Source: CAZFMJ01 sp964520045 (GTDB lineage: Bacteria > Elusimicrobiota > Elusimicrobia > Elusimicrobiales > CAZFMJ01). Taken from it: 49,719 bases of DNA. The notes beneath the pieces were generated by a model. It made no database searches. It was not told the origin of the DNA and saw nothing but the letters and a program-made list of their open reading frames with translations. Within the stretch, counting starts at the first letter, position 1; every line of letters starts with the position of its first letter. The position numbers and the translations under genes were made by a program. Shown here piece after piece: positions 17,565 through 24,981 of the stretch. Location: contig CAZFMJ010000012.1 in assembly GCA_964520045.1 (NCBI GenBank), positions 1 through 49,719 on the forward strand, given 5' to 3'.

Positions 17565-17908
17565 GCATTCTTGGCTATGCCGGCGAGCTGTTTGAAAGAA
17601 GCCGCGTCTCTTATCGCCATTTCCGAGAGCATTTTACGGTTTAAAACTATGCCGGCTTTTTTCATGCCCTTGATGAATGTGCTGTAAGTCAGGCCTTCTT
17701 CGCGCACTGCGGCGTTTATCCGCGCTATCCAAAGACGCCTTGTCTGGCCCTTGCGGTCCTTCCTGCCCACATACGCGTGCACAAGGGACTTCTTCATCTG
17801 CTGGGTCGCCATCCTCAGCCGGTTGCGCTTGTTGCTGTAGTATCCCTTGGTCAGTTTAAATATTCTTTTTTTGCGCTTGTGCCGCGCTACGCTGTATTTT
17901 ATTCTCAT
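17561..17908 (-). CDS. rplT: 50S ribosomal protein bL20
   Basis: A 115-residue basic protein, full length for bL20 (MRIKYSVARHKRKKRIFKLTKGY..., with HAYVGRKDRKGQTRRLWIARINAA and GLTYSTFIKGMKKAGIVLNRK). It binds 23S rRNA early in assembly. In other bacteria L20 also represses its own operon; no L20-binding leader could be recognised here. The start is preceded by TTTATTATT and no Shine-Dalgarno. It overlaps pheS by 4 bases. Confidence 0.98.
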   Translation of the reverse strand: MRIKYSVARHKRKKRIFKLTKGYYSNKRNRLRMATQQMKKSLVHAYVGRKDRKGQTRRLWIARINAAVREEGLTYSTFIKGMKKAGIVLNRKMLSEMAIRDAASFKQLAGIAKNA

Positions 17909-17963
17909 AATAATAAATCCACCGGCATGTTTATTTTTCTAATCCGCATGCCGCTCCTTTGAA

Positions 17964-18161
17964 TTATTCGTAAGGCAGATAAGCCCTTATTAAATCGCCC
18001 TGCTTTCCGGACATCGCTGCGCTTCGTCTTAGAAATCTGCCCCGCTTTGCGGACATGCCTGTGAGCAGATGCCGCAATCCGGATTTCCGGTGCAGCCATT
18101 TTCCTGCGGCTGTTTTTTTAAATCTTTTCTTTGCGCCGCTGTGGCTTTTTATTTTAGGCAT
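17964..18161 (-). CDS. rpmI: 50S ribosomal protein bL35
   Basis: A 65-residue basic protein with the bL35 signature MPKIKSHSGAKKRFKKTAAGKW and HLLTGMSAKRGRFLR. It sits between infC and rplT in the conserved order, 19 bases after infC and 55 before rplT. ATG is preceded by CCAAATAAT rather than a Shine-Dalgarno. Confidence 0.97.
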   Translation of the reverse strand: MPKIKSHSGAKKRFKKTAAGKWLHRKSGLRHLLTGMSAKRGRFLRRSAAMSGKQGDLIRAYLPYE

Positions 18162-18180
18162 ATTATTTGGTCACGACCCC

Positions 18181-18717
18181 TTAATGTTTTGGAATCAACG
18201 TCATGGACATTCTATTGCCCATCGTCTGAATATTGCCTTCCGCGGCGGCCAGGGAAGCGAGCCTTTCAAGTATGGAGGACAGAAGCCCCCTGCCTATGTC
18301 TTTATGCTGATTTTCCCTTCCCCTGAAAATAACCGTGACTCTTACTTTGTCATGTTTCTGAAGAAATTCTTCCACATGTTTTATTTTTGTGTCAAGGTCA
18401 TGGGCGGCTATCCTGGGCTTCAGGCGTATTTCCTTGAGCATGCCCGCTTTTTGCTTTTTCCTGGCTTCCCGCTGCTGTTTTTCCTGAGTATAGCAGTATT
18501 TATTGTAATCCAGTATCTTGCATACGGGAGGCTTGGCCTGAGGAGCTATTTCAATCAGGTCCAGTCCTCTGGTTCTGGCGATTCCCAGAGCTTCGGAAAT
18601 CTGTTTGATGCCCACCATGGTGCCGTCGGAATCGATAAGCCTTACCATCGGCACATTTATTTGGTTGTTAAGTCTCGGCCTGCGCTGCTGCGTTTTAAAC
18701 GGTAATTTATGCTGCAA
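18181..18717 (-). CDS. infC: Translation initiation factor IF-3, TTG start
   Basis: A 178-residue IF-3 with both domains: the N-terminal domain NNQINVPMVRLIDSDGTMVGIKQISEAL and the C-terminal domain KEIRLKPRIAAHDLDTKIKHVEEFLQKHDKVRVTVIFRGRE. It prevents premature 50S joining and discriminates start codons. The best start is TTG 18717, 5 bases after GGTGG. No ATG precedes the conserved NNQI region. Non-ATG infC starts are known (AUU in E. coli) and serve autoregulation, so a TTG start is meaningful. A consensus promoter lies 55-82 bases upstream. First gene of the 14-kb minus-strand run. Confidence 0.95.
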   Translation of the reverse strand: MQHKLPFKTQQRRPRLNNQINVPMVRLIDSDGTMVGIKQISEALGIARTRGLDLIEIAPQAKPPVCKILDYNKYCYTQEKQQREARKKQKAGMLKEIRLKPRIAAHDLDTKIKHVEEFLQKHDKVRVTVIFRGRENQHKDIGRGLLSSILERLASLAAAEGNIQTMGNRMSMTLIPKH

Positions 18718-18771
18718 TTTGCCACCCGCCTTTTTTTAATATTTACTCAAATCGTCTGTTGCCATATACAA

Positions 18772-18799
18772 TTTATAAACTTTGACGGGTATATGTCAA
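18772..18799 (-). promoter_or_regulatory. Sigma-70 type promoter for infC operon
   Basis: Read on the minus strand: -35 TTGACA (18794-18799), 16-base spacer, -10 TATAAA (18772-18777). Transcription would start near 18765, giving a leader of about 47 bases. The only other gene start nearby is the divergent phosphoesterase at 18822. Confidence 0.75.
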
Positions 18800-18821
18800 T
18801 TTTTTTGTAAGATATACGCGT

Positions 18822-20063
18822 ATGAAACCGCCTTATTTCTTGGCCGTATTTATCGGCATGCTGGCTGTTTATGCCGGCATGCATTATTATCTGGCAGGCT
18901 GGCTTGCCAGGAGTTTTAATTTGTCCGCTTTTTACAGCTCTGCTGCCAGGTATATTTTTCTGCTTCTGGCTGTAATGTTTCCTCTTGCTATGTATTTAAA
19001 CCATACAAGCTATCGGGGGGCATCATCCGGTTTCTATTACTTTTCCGCGCTTTGGCTGGGGATTCTTCTTATTTGGGTTGCTACGGCATTAGCCTGCGAT
19101 GTCTTATGTCTGCTCGGCCGGATTGCCGGAATAAACCGGCCGCATTTTGCCGGACATGCGGTATCGGTTTTAACCCTTTTTTTATGCGCGTACGCTTTTT
19201 ACGAAGGCTGCCGTCTTCCCGTGATTAAAAAAATAGAGATCGCAAGCCCGTCTATTCCTCCGGAACTGGACGGGTTCACCATAGTTCAGGTGTCGGATAT
19301 CCATATGAGGTCCAAATCCGATTTACCCCGGTTTGGCCGGATCGTAGACAGCATAAACAGTTTAAATCCCGATATCGCCGTATTTACCGGAGATTTACTT
19401 GATCCGGGATTTGAATGCGGCGACGACTTTATGGGAATGCTCAAATCTGTAAAATCAACCCTTCGACTCACCGATATAAAGACCGAAGTTTGTCCTCGCT
19501 CAGGGTTGATACTGAGCAGCGCTTCATCCCCCGCCTTGAAAAGCGGGGGATATGCGCTGTCGAATGTATCAAAAAACAGAGCCGTCGGCGTTTTGGGAAA
19601 TCATGAATTTTATTCAGGATTAAAACAGGCAGTGGAATGTTATGTTAAATCCGGCATAAAACTTTTGCGCAATCAGTCCTTAACGCTTTCCAACGGTCTT
19701 CAGATAGCCGGAATAGACGATATAACCGCCGCAGGCGTTACGGACGGAGAATTGGAAGCGGTGTTAAAAAAACTCGATGCCTCCAAACCCGCTGTGCTTT
19801 TGTCTCATCAGCCGCTGAAATTTCAAACGGCTGCCCAATATTTTCCAGGCATCATTATGCTCGCCGGCCATACGCACAAAGGGCAGATATTCCCATTCGG
19901 TTTTTTTGTCCGGATTTTTTACCGTTATTTTTACGGTCTGTATGAAGAGGGAAATGCTTTTCTTTATGTCACCTCGGGCGCCGGCGCATGGGGCCCGCCC
20001 ATGAGGTTTTTTGCCCCGTCGGAAATCCCCTGTTTTGTCCTTAAACATCAAACCCTGAAATAA
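18822..20063 (+). CDS. Membrane-anchored metallophosphoesterase (YaeI/YkuE-like)
   Basis: 413 residues. Three to four transmembrane helices occupy residues 1-130, then a calcineurin-like phosphoesterase domain: D159/H161 in VQVSDIHMR, G190-D191 in VFTGDLLD, GNHE (259-262), LLSHQP and GHTHKGQIFP. These residues bind two metal ions. YaeI/YkuE relatives act on envelope lipids or nucleotide-lipids; the substrate here is unknown. Residues about 212-246, between GD and GNHE, are an unusual low-similarity insert encoded by palindromic DNA (19455-19559), kept in frame. The ATG is only 8 bases after a TAAGAT box, so the mRNA may have almost no leader. Confidence 0.88.
   Translation: MKPPYFLAVFIGMLAVYAGMHYYLAGWLARSFNLSAFYSSAARYIFLLLAVMFPLAMYLNHTSYRGASSGFYYFSALWLGILLIWVATALACDVLCLLGRIAGINRPHFAGHAVSVLTLFLCAYAFYEGCRLPVIKKIEIASPSIPPELDGFTIVQVSDIHMRSKSDLPRFGRIVDSINSLNPDIAVFTGDLLDPGFECGDDFMGMLKSVKSTLRLTDIKTEVCPRSGLILSSASSPALKSGGYALSNVSKNRAVGVLGNHEFYSGLKQAVECYVKSGIKLLRNQSLTLSNGLQIAGIDDITAAGVTDGELEAVLKKLDASKPAVLLSHQPLKFQTAAQYFPGIIMLAGHTHKGQIFPFGFFVRIFYRYFYGLYEEGNAFLYVTSGAGAWGPPMRFFAPSEIPCFVLKHQTLK
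19455..19559. repeat. Palindromic repeat insert inside the phosphoesterase gene
   Basis: Two inverted repeats lie side by side: TCAACCCT (19455-19462) with AGGGTTGA (19502-19509), and CAGCGC (19517-19522) plus ATCCCCCGC with GCGGGGGAT plus GCGCTG (to 19559). They resemble intergenic palindromes (CCCTTCGAC...AGGG and CCCCGC...GCGGGG types) yet are translated in frame, adding about 35 residues. Confidence 0.75.
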
Positions 20064-20083
20064 TTATAAAGATTTTTATGCGC

Positions 20084-20101
20084 ATTCTGTGTCTCTGCGG
20101 T
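20084..20101. repeat. Single arm of family C heptad repeat
   Basis: CATTCTGTGTCTCTGCGG resembles the right arm of family C elements. It lies in the 41-base gap between two convergent genes, with no partner arm. Confidence 0.4.
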
Positions 20102-20104
20102 AAG

Positions 20105-20890
20105 TTATTTTGAAACGGTGAGCAGCCAGATGCATTCTTTTTCAAGGGCGGAAACAGAGCTGTATCCAAGCCCGTAGAGCGGTTCTTGGGAGAGAATTGA
20201 CTGCATTCCTTTATTCCTTAATGATTTTGTCGTCCGTATTGATAATTCTTCCAGAAGGTTCCGGAAATTGAGAGTGCTTGAGAATTCTTTTTTTTTGCCG
20301 AGGCAGGAAAAGTCAAAATGGTCTGCCCTCATGCGCAGGCGGCCGGGGGAAACCGAACAGAAAATATCAAGGTAAAAAATCAATTCAACTTCCGTTATCT
20401 GCTTTGTCTCCTGTTTTTTTCCGCCGAGGGAAATGGGAATGCCGGTGGTCAGCGTTATCGCCATGGAAGAAAGTTTTTTTACCGCTGAAAAAGGCTGGCC
20501 GATGGTCAGAATTTTTATTTTTTCCTCTTTAACAGGCGCGGCCGCAATAAGCGAAATTCTTTCCCATGCCATAAAACCTGATTCACCCGTTTCGAGCGTA
20601 TAATTCAGGCCTTCGGGTTTAAGCGCGCCCTTTGTGAAAATTTTTCCCGGCGGCAGTAAAAATGTGTCCTTCGTATTTATTGCCAGCGTGTCGATTTTAT
20701 ATTCTTTGCATTTTTCTGAAAGCAGTTCGGCCTTATCCCGCGCAAGGCTTTCCCCTGCAAATCCCCATGAGTTGGCGGCCATCTGAAGCGCCCGCTCTTC
20801 GGTAATTTTGTAAAATTCCTCAAGCGCGCCCGCCAGCCTTTTTTTATCCGGCAGTTCGGTTTTAGCTATAAGCACTGAATAGTTTTCCAT
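20105..20890 (-). CDS. Conserved-looking protein of unknown function
   Basis: 261 residues, soluble, no signal peptide and no family I recognise. The N-terminal part (MENYSVLIAKTELPDKKRLAGALEEFYKIT, then NSWGFAGESLARDKAELLSEKCKEY, about residues 1-80) looks like an alpha/beta domain with an ALAR-type helix pair. The C-terminal part has VELIFYLDIFCSVSPGRLRMRADHFDFSCLGKKKEF and a closing ISALEKECIWLLTVSK-like helix. Such layouts occur in proteins that sit beside membrane or metabolic genes, but no catalytic motif is evident. ATG 20890 is the start; the frame extends upstream only through translated family A repeat (PSTVYRSL). It is downstream of the cysteine desulfidase-like gene. Confidence 0.75.
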   Translation of the reverse strand: MENYSVLIAKTELPDKKRLAGALEEFYKITEERALQMAANSWGFAGESLARDKAELLSEKCKEYKIDTLAINTKDTFLLPPGKIFTKGALKPEGLNYTLETGESGFMAWERISLIAAAPVKEEKIKILTIGQPFSAVKKLSSMAITLTTGIPISLGGKKQETKQITEVELIFYLDIFCSVSPGRLRMRADHFDFSCLGKKKEFSSTLNFRNLLEELSIRTTKSLRNKGMQSILSQEPLYGLGYSSVSALEKECIWLLTVSK

Positions 20891-20899
20891 GTTTATTAA

Positions 20900-20997
20900 A
20901 GAACGGTAAACGGTAGATGGGAAAAAAACGATAGAAAAATAAATCATTTTCTGTTGTTTCTATTCCGTCTACCATCTCCCATTTACCGTTTACCGTC
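20900..20997. repeat. Heptad-armed palindrome, family A, copy 6
   Basis: Left arm 20900-20935 (GGTAAAC, GGTAGAT, GGGAAAA, GATAGAA). Right arm 20959-20997 (CCGTCTA, CCATCTC, CCATTTA, CCGTTTA, CCGTC). It ends flush against the TAG stop of the gene at 20998 and starts 10 bases from the ATG at 20890. Confidence 0.87.
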
Positions 20998-22278
20998 CTA
21001 TTGCTGTTTATCAAGCATTATCCCTACTATTGTGTCGTCCACTTTAGCCATGCCTATGCTTGATATTTTTGCCAGATTTTTTATTGTGTCCTCGGCGCAT
21101 TTCCCGACAAAGCCTTCAACTTCCGTAATTCCGTAATGGTGAATGGCCATATAAGCCGAGCGTATGGCCGTATCGGCGGAGCTTACCACTTTAAGGGCGC
21201 AGCCGCTTTTCGCTCCGTCGCAGAGCATCCCGCCTATATCGCTTATGACATTGTTTATCGCAAGTGATATGCCGGTGATATCACCGCCCTTCTGCTGGTA
21301 GACTATGGCGGCCGCGGCTCCGACTCCCGCGGCTATGGCGCAGCCGCATATGGGAGCAAGCCCCCCTGTATGAACTTTAACATAGGCGTTGATAAGATGG
21401 GAAAGCGCGAGGCTTTTAAGCATTGTGGTTTCATTTATCTTAAAAGCCCTGCCTACGTTGTAGGGGATAAGGAAGGCCACTATTCCCTGATTGCCGCTTT
21501 CGCCGCTGCTCATTACCGGCACCGGCAGTCCTTCCATCCTGGCGTCCGCGGCGCAGGCGGCCAATATTTTAGTGGAAGAAAAAACATCGTCAAGAAGATA
21601 ACCCCGCGCGAGCAGATCTTTAAGATAAAATCCGACTTTTTTTAACCGCATCCCGGCATCGGCCGCTTTCAGATTCATTTCAATGCCTTTTTTTAAATAT
21701 TGCGCGTCGGCTTTGTCCATGCCTTCAGCGGCTTTTACCAGTTCTTTGATGCTGGATTTGGCAAGCACGTTTTTAAATTCTTTTACGGGCTTTAAATGAA
21801 CTTCATTTCTGATATCTATTATTGCCTTTGAATCCTTTTCCAGCAGACAAATGCGCGTATGGCTGTCCGCTATTATGCAGGCTGAACAGTGTTTTTTACC
21901 TTTAAGTCTTGCCTCAATATATAGGGATTTTTTATCCGGCGCCGCCGTTATTTTTACTTTTTTGGCGTTAAGCAATTTCTTTGCTTTTTTGGCCAGCGCG
22001 GGAGTGGCGTATTTCAGTATTTCCATTTTTGCGTCAGGCCGGGCTATCAAAAGCCCCAGCGCTCCGGCAAGAAGGTTTCCCTTTCCTCCGCCTGTATTCG
22101 GCAGATTTACGCCCATGCCGTTTTTATATGTGCCGGGGTCAAGAGTTAAAAGAGCTTCGGCCGGCGGCTCTCCCAATATTTTTGCCGCATGAGCGGCGCA
22201 CAATGCCACGGATGCCGGTTCCGTGCAGCCCATCGCCGGATATACCTGATTTTTTAAAACTTCTTTAAGAAGATTCAT
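20998..22278 (-). CDS. L-cysteine desulfidase / UPF0597 family enzyme
   Basis: 426 residues of the serine dehydratase alpha-chain-like family that includes archaeal L-cysteine desulfidase (CdsA) and E. coli YhaM. These cleave cysteine to pyruvate, sulfide and ammonia using an Fe-S cluster. Conserved segments: VYPAMGCTEPASVALCAAHAA, GTYKNGMGVNLPNTGG, SSGESGNQGIVAFLIPY, GLAPICGCAIAAGVGA and GGMLCDGAKSGCALKVVSSA. The Cys residues in MGCTEP, ICGC and MLCDGAKSGC are candidate cluster ligands. The start at 22278 is chosen over a longer frame whose extra residues (YPFPSTFYHLPFTL) are translated family A repeat. It may serve sulfide supply or cysteine catabolism. Confidence 0.88.
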   Translation of the reverse strand: MNLLKEVLKNQVYPAMGCTEPASVALCAAHAAKILGEPPAEALLTLDPGTYKNGMGVNLPNTGGGKGNLLAGALGLLIARPDAKMEILKYATPALAKKAKKLLNAKKVKITAAPDKKSLYIEARLKGKKHCSACIIADSHTRICLLEKDSKAIIDIRNEVHLKPVKEFKNVLAKSSIKELVKAAEGMDKADAQYLKKGIEMNLKAADAGMRLKKVGFYLKDLLARGYLLDDVFSSTKILAACAADARMEGLPVPVMSSGESGNQGIVAFLIPYNVGRAFKINETTMLKSLALSHLINAYVKVHTGGLAPICGCAIAAGVGAAAAIVYQQKGGDITGISLAINNVISDIGGMLCDGAKSGCALKVVSSADTAIRSAYMAIHHYGITEVEGFVGKCAEDTIKNLAKISSIGMAKVDDTIVGIMLDKQQ

Positions 22279-22287
22279 AGTATTAAA

Positions 22288-22500
22288 GAGGGTAAACGGG
22301 AGATGGTAGAAGGTAGACGGAAAAGGGTAAACAGCGGAAGATAAAAACAAATCTTTTCTTCATTTCCCTTCTTCTGTTTTCTTTACACCGTTTACCATCT
22401 ACCTTTTCCCGTCTACCTTCTTAACTCTTTTATAATCTTGCCCTTATATGCTTATCCTTTATAACCGTCTACCGTTTACCATCTCCCATCTGCCGTCTTT
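22288..22500. repeat. Heptad-armed palindrome, family A, copy 7
   Basis: Left arm 22288-22330 (GGTAAAC, GGGAGAT, GGTAGAA, GGTAGAC, then GGTAAAC). Two right-type blocks: 22387-22420 (CCGTTTA, CCATCTA, CCTTTTC, CCGTCTA) and 22464-22498 (CCGTCTA, CCGTTTA, CCATCTC, CCATCTG, CCGTC). It spans the whole gap between radC and the desulfidase gene, ending 4 bases from the radC TAA. Confidence 0.87.
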
Positions 22501-23192
22501 TATTTTATAAGTCCGTGTTCCCGGAAACTGTAATAATTATCTTTTCCGACGCCGATTATTATATGGTCGTGCACCGTTATTCCTACGGCTTTCGCCGCCT
22601 CATTGAGTTCTTTTGTCATGATTTCGTCTTCCCGCGACGGGGAGACTTCGCCCGACGGATGATTGTGCGCGAATATAAGGCCCGCGGCTTTATTTTTAAG
22701 GGCTTTTTCTATCACCTTTCTGGGATAAACCGCAGTTCTGTCTATGGTGCCTGTAAACAGCCGCTCGGAAGACATAACTTTATTGCGCACGGAAAGGTAC
22801 AGCACTTCAAAAATTTCGTCGGGTTCGCCTTCAAGCGACGCTTCGCAGTATTTTAAAACATCTCTCGGGCATTTTACGGCGTCTTTTTTCAAAAGTTTTC
22901 CCAGGTAATAGCGCCGCATCGCTTCCCTTAGAAGGGGGAAAAAAACGGCTGAATTTTCACCAATGCCGTCAATAGTTATTAAATCTTCGGGTTTTGCGTC
23001 AAGCACTCTTGAAAATGTTCCGAAACGCTTGAGTATATCCCATGCCAGTCTTTTTGTGTCTTTCCTTGGAATGGCGTAGGTTAGAAGAAATTCAAGTATT
23101 TCATGATCGTGAAACGCGGATGGCCCTGATTGAAGGAATTTTTTCCTGAGCCGTTCTCTGTGGCCGGTATAAGAAGGTTTTGTCTGTGTCAT
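22500..23192 (-). CDS. radC: RadC-family JAMM/MPN+ protein
   Basis: 230 residues. An N-terminal helix-hairpin-helix region (GHRERLRKKFLQSGP, ILKRFGTFSRVLDAKPEDLITIDGIGEN) precedes a JAB1/MPN+ domain with the zinc motif HNHPSGEVSPSRED (H176, H178, D189) and the upstream Glu in NEVL-like FEVLYLSVRNKV. RadC proteins have been linked to DNA repair, natural transformation and mobile elements, but their substrate is unsettled. The start has a Shine-Dalgarno (AAGGAAG) 6 bases before ATG. Confidence 0.93.
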   Translation of the reverse strand: MTQTKPSYTGHRERLRKKFLQSGPSAFHDHEILEFLLTYAIPRKDTKRLAWDILKRFGTFSRVLDAKPEDLITIDGIGENSAVFFPLLREAMRRYYLGKLLKKDAVKCPRDVLKYCEASLEGEPDEIFEVLYLSVRNKVMSSERLFTGTIDRTAVYPRKVIEKALKNKAAGLIFAHNHPSGEVSPSREDEIMTKELNEAAKAVGITVHDHIIIGVGKDNYYSFREHGLIK

Positions 23193-23393
23193 TGGCTTCC
23201 TTTATAATTTAGCAAAAAAACCGAAACTCCGCTATTATCGTTTTTGCCGGTCCTTCGCTGAATGCTCCGTACTGGCCGCGGACGGCAAATAACAGGCATA
23301 TCGCGTTTTTGTCCGCTGCAAGAGCGTAGGGGAGCAGAGTCTTTCGCCGGAAATACCGGCAATGCCGCTGTTCAAAATTCCGGAAAATTAAGT

Positions 23394-23534
23394 TTACCAA
23401 TTGCCGCATGACGGGCATCGTTCCTGCGCGGAGTCAGGCGATTTTATGCCGTCGTTTATATCAATAAAAAGCGCATATAAAATAAGTATAACCAAAACAA
23501 CAAACATCACGCGAAATACTTTTTCTGTTTTCAT
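23394..23534 (-). CDS. Possible small membrane protein with CxxC tail
   Basis: A 46-residue frame: MKTEKVFRVMF start, a hydrophobic stretch VVLVILILYALFI that fits one membrane helix, then an acidic segment and a C-terminal CPSCGNW that resembles half a zinc knuckle. Charge layout (basic start, helix, polar tail) looks like a real protein. There is no clear Shine-Dalgarno and no relative I recognise, so it may be chance. It is divergent from rnd. Confidence 0.4.
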   Translation of the reverse strand: MKTEKVFRVMFVVLVILILYALFIDINDGIKSPDSAQERCPSCGNW

Positions 23535-23594
23535 GCGCGGGAATTTAAATCATTATATTAAGTTTTGTATGATTAAGTTTGCTTAATTGTAATT

Positions 23595-24743
23595 ATGAAA
23601 CCCGAGATAATAGAATCCCAGCCTGCGCTTGAAAAACGTCTGCGCGATATATGCGGCGCCGCCTGCATCGCCATAGATACGGAGTCAAACAGTTTTTATG
23701 CGCATTCCGAGCGGCTGTGCCTTATTCAGATATCCGACGGGGAAAATGATCTGGTCGTCGATTCTTTGAGGATAACAGGTCTGACCGCCGTTAAGGAACT
23801 CCTTGAAAACGAAAAAATTGAAAAAGTTTTTCATGCCGCGGAATCGGATATACGGCTTCTTAAGCGCGAACTGGCCTGCGAAGTGCGCAATATCTTCGAT
23901 ACCATGACCGCCGCCCGCTTTCTGGGGATGAAGCAGTGCGGGCTTTCTTTTCTGCTTGAGAAATATTTCAACGTGCGCCTTAATAAAAAGTTTCAAAGGG
24001 CGGATTGGGGCAAAAGGCCGTTGTCCGGAGAAATGGCTGAGTATGCGGCTATGGATGCGCATTATCTTCCTTTGCTGGGCAGGATTCTTGAGCGGGAATT
24101 GGCTGAGAAGGGGCTTTTGCGCGAGGCGAGGGAGGAATTCCGCAGAATAGCGCTGGCGGTTTTTGCCGTTCAGAAATTCAGGGAAAACAGCTATCTGAAC
24201 TGGGCGGGCGCTAAATTAATGAACGGCCGTTCTCTTGCGGTTTTAAGGGAGCTTTATCTCGCGCGCGAAGAAACCGCTAAGAAGCTGGACATATCGCCGT
24301 TCAGAATAATGCAGGAAGAATTAATCATAAGACTGGCTTTAAATCCGCGCGAAAGTCTGCGGGATTTGCGCGGCGTAAAGGGATTCAGCCCTTATATTTT
24401 CGGCAGACACGGAGAATGGATAAGAAATGCGATGCTAAAAGGTCTGGAAGCTCCCGAGGTGTCGCGTTCCAAAAGGCCGCAGGAAAAGAAGAAGCAGTTT
24501 GAATTTGTAAACAGACGGATCGAAGCTTTAAGGCAGTGGCGTAAATTTAAGGCGCAGGAAAGAGGCCTTCCGTCGGAAGTCATATTGCACGGGAAGGCTG
24601 TAAGCAGAATAGCTTATGCCAATCCCTCCACGCTGGAAGAGCTTAAGAATCTGCTTGAAGCCGGAAGCGGCAAGCTTGAGCTTTACGGAAAAGAAATCCT
24701 TCAGGCGCTTAAGATACCGGATAAATCGGATCAAAAAGGATAA
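23595..24743 (+). CDS. rnd: Ribonuclease D
   Basis: A 382-residue 3'-5' exoribonuclease that trims tRNA and other small RNA 3' ends. All DEDDy residues are present: D28 and E30 in IAIDTES, D85 in HAAESDIRLL, Y150 and D154 in EYAAMDAHYLPL. Two HRDC-like helical domains follow, one in YLARE...LAL (about 215-275) and one at the C-terminus (FKAQERGLPSEVILHGKAV). The length matches the family. ATG 23595 is preceded by AT-rich TTAATTGTAATT and no Shine-Dalgarno. The stop is 4 bases from a family C element. Confidence 0.95.
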   Translation: MKPEIIESQPALEKRLRDICGAACIAIDTESNSFYAHSERLCLIQISDGENDLVVDSLRITGLTAVKELLENEKIEKVFHAAESDIRLLKRELACEVRNIFDTMTAARFLGMKQCGLSFLLEKYFNVRLNKKFQRADWGKRPLSGEMAEYAAMDAHYLPLLGRILERELAEKGLLREAREEFRRIALAVFAVQKFRENSYLNWAGAKLMNGRSLAVLRELYLAREETAKKLDISPFRIMQEELIIRLALNPRESLRDLRGVKGFSPYIFGRHGEWIRNAMLKGLEAPEVSRSKRPQEKKKQFEFVNRRIEALRQWRKFKAQERGLPSEVILHGKAVSRIAYANPSTLEELKNLLEAGSGKLELYGKEILQALKIPDKSDQKG

Positions 24744-24747
24744 TTTT

Positions 24748-24931
24748 CACACAAAGGCACAAAGCCACAAAGAAACGTAAAATGCGTCCCAAGTAATTCT
24801 TCCCGCCGCATAACTCGGCGGTATGCTTCCGGCGATAAAAGTAGCAAGTTTGGAATGTCCCATTTCCGTGACATAGAACGTTTTTGTTTATCCTTTCTTT
24901 GTGTCTCTGTGTCTTTGTGTCTTTGTGTGAG
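24748..24931. repeat. Heptad-armed palindrome, family C (CACAAAG), copy 1
   Basis: Left arm 24748-24777 (CACACAAAGG, CACAAAGC, CACAAAGA). Right arm 24894-24931 (CTTTGTGTCTCTGTGT, CTTTGTGT, CTTTGTGTG). The centre includes a CCGCCG...CGGCGG hairpin. It fills the gap between the convergent rnd and YgiQ genes (238 bases, no gene). Confidence 0.85.
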
Positions 24932-24981
24932 AAAAAGCGGATGGTGATTTGTTTTTTTCCGTCTATAGCATATCTTGTCTT

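Noticed and set aside
18721..18821. L20-binding leader or riboswitch upstream of infC
   Set aside because: The leader is only about 47 bases and no recognisable L20 pseudoknot was found.
23209..23418. 69-codon minus-strand frame upstream of radC
   Set aside because: Composition does not look like a protein and it overlaps the better 46-residue frame; no Shine-Dalgarno.
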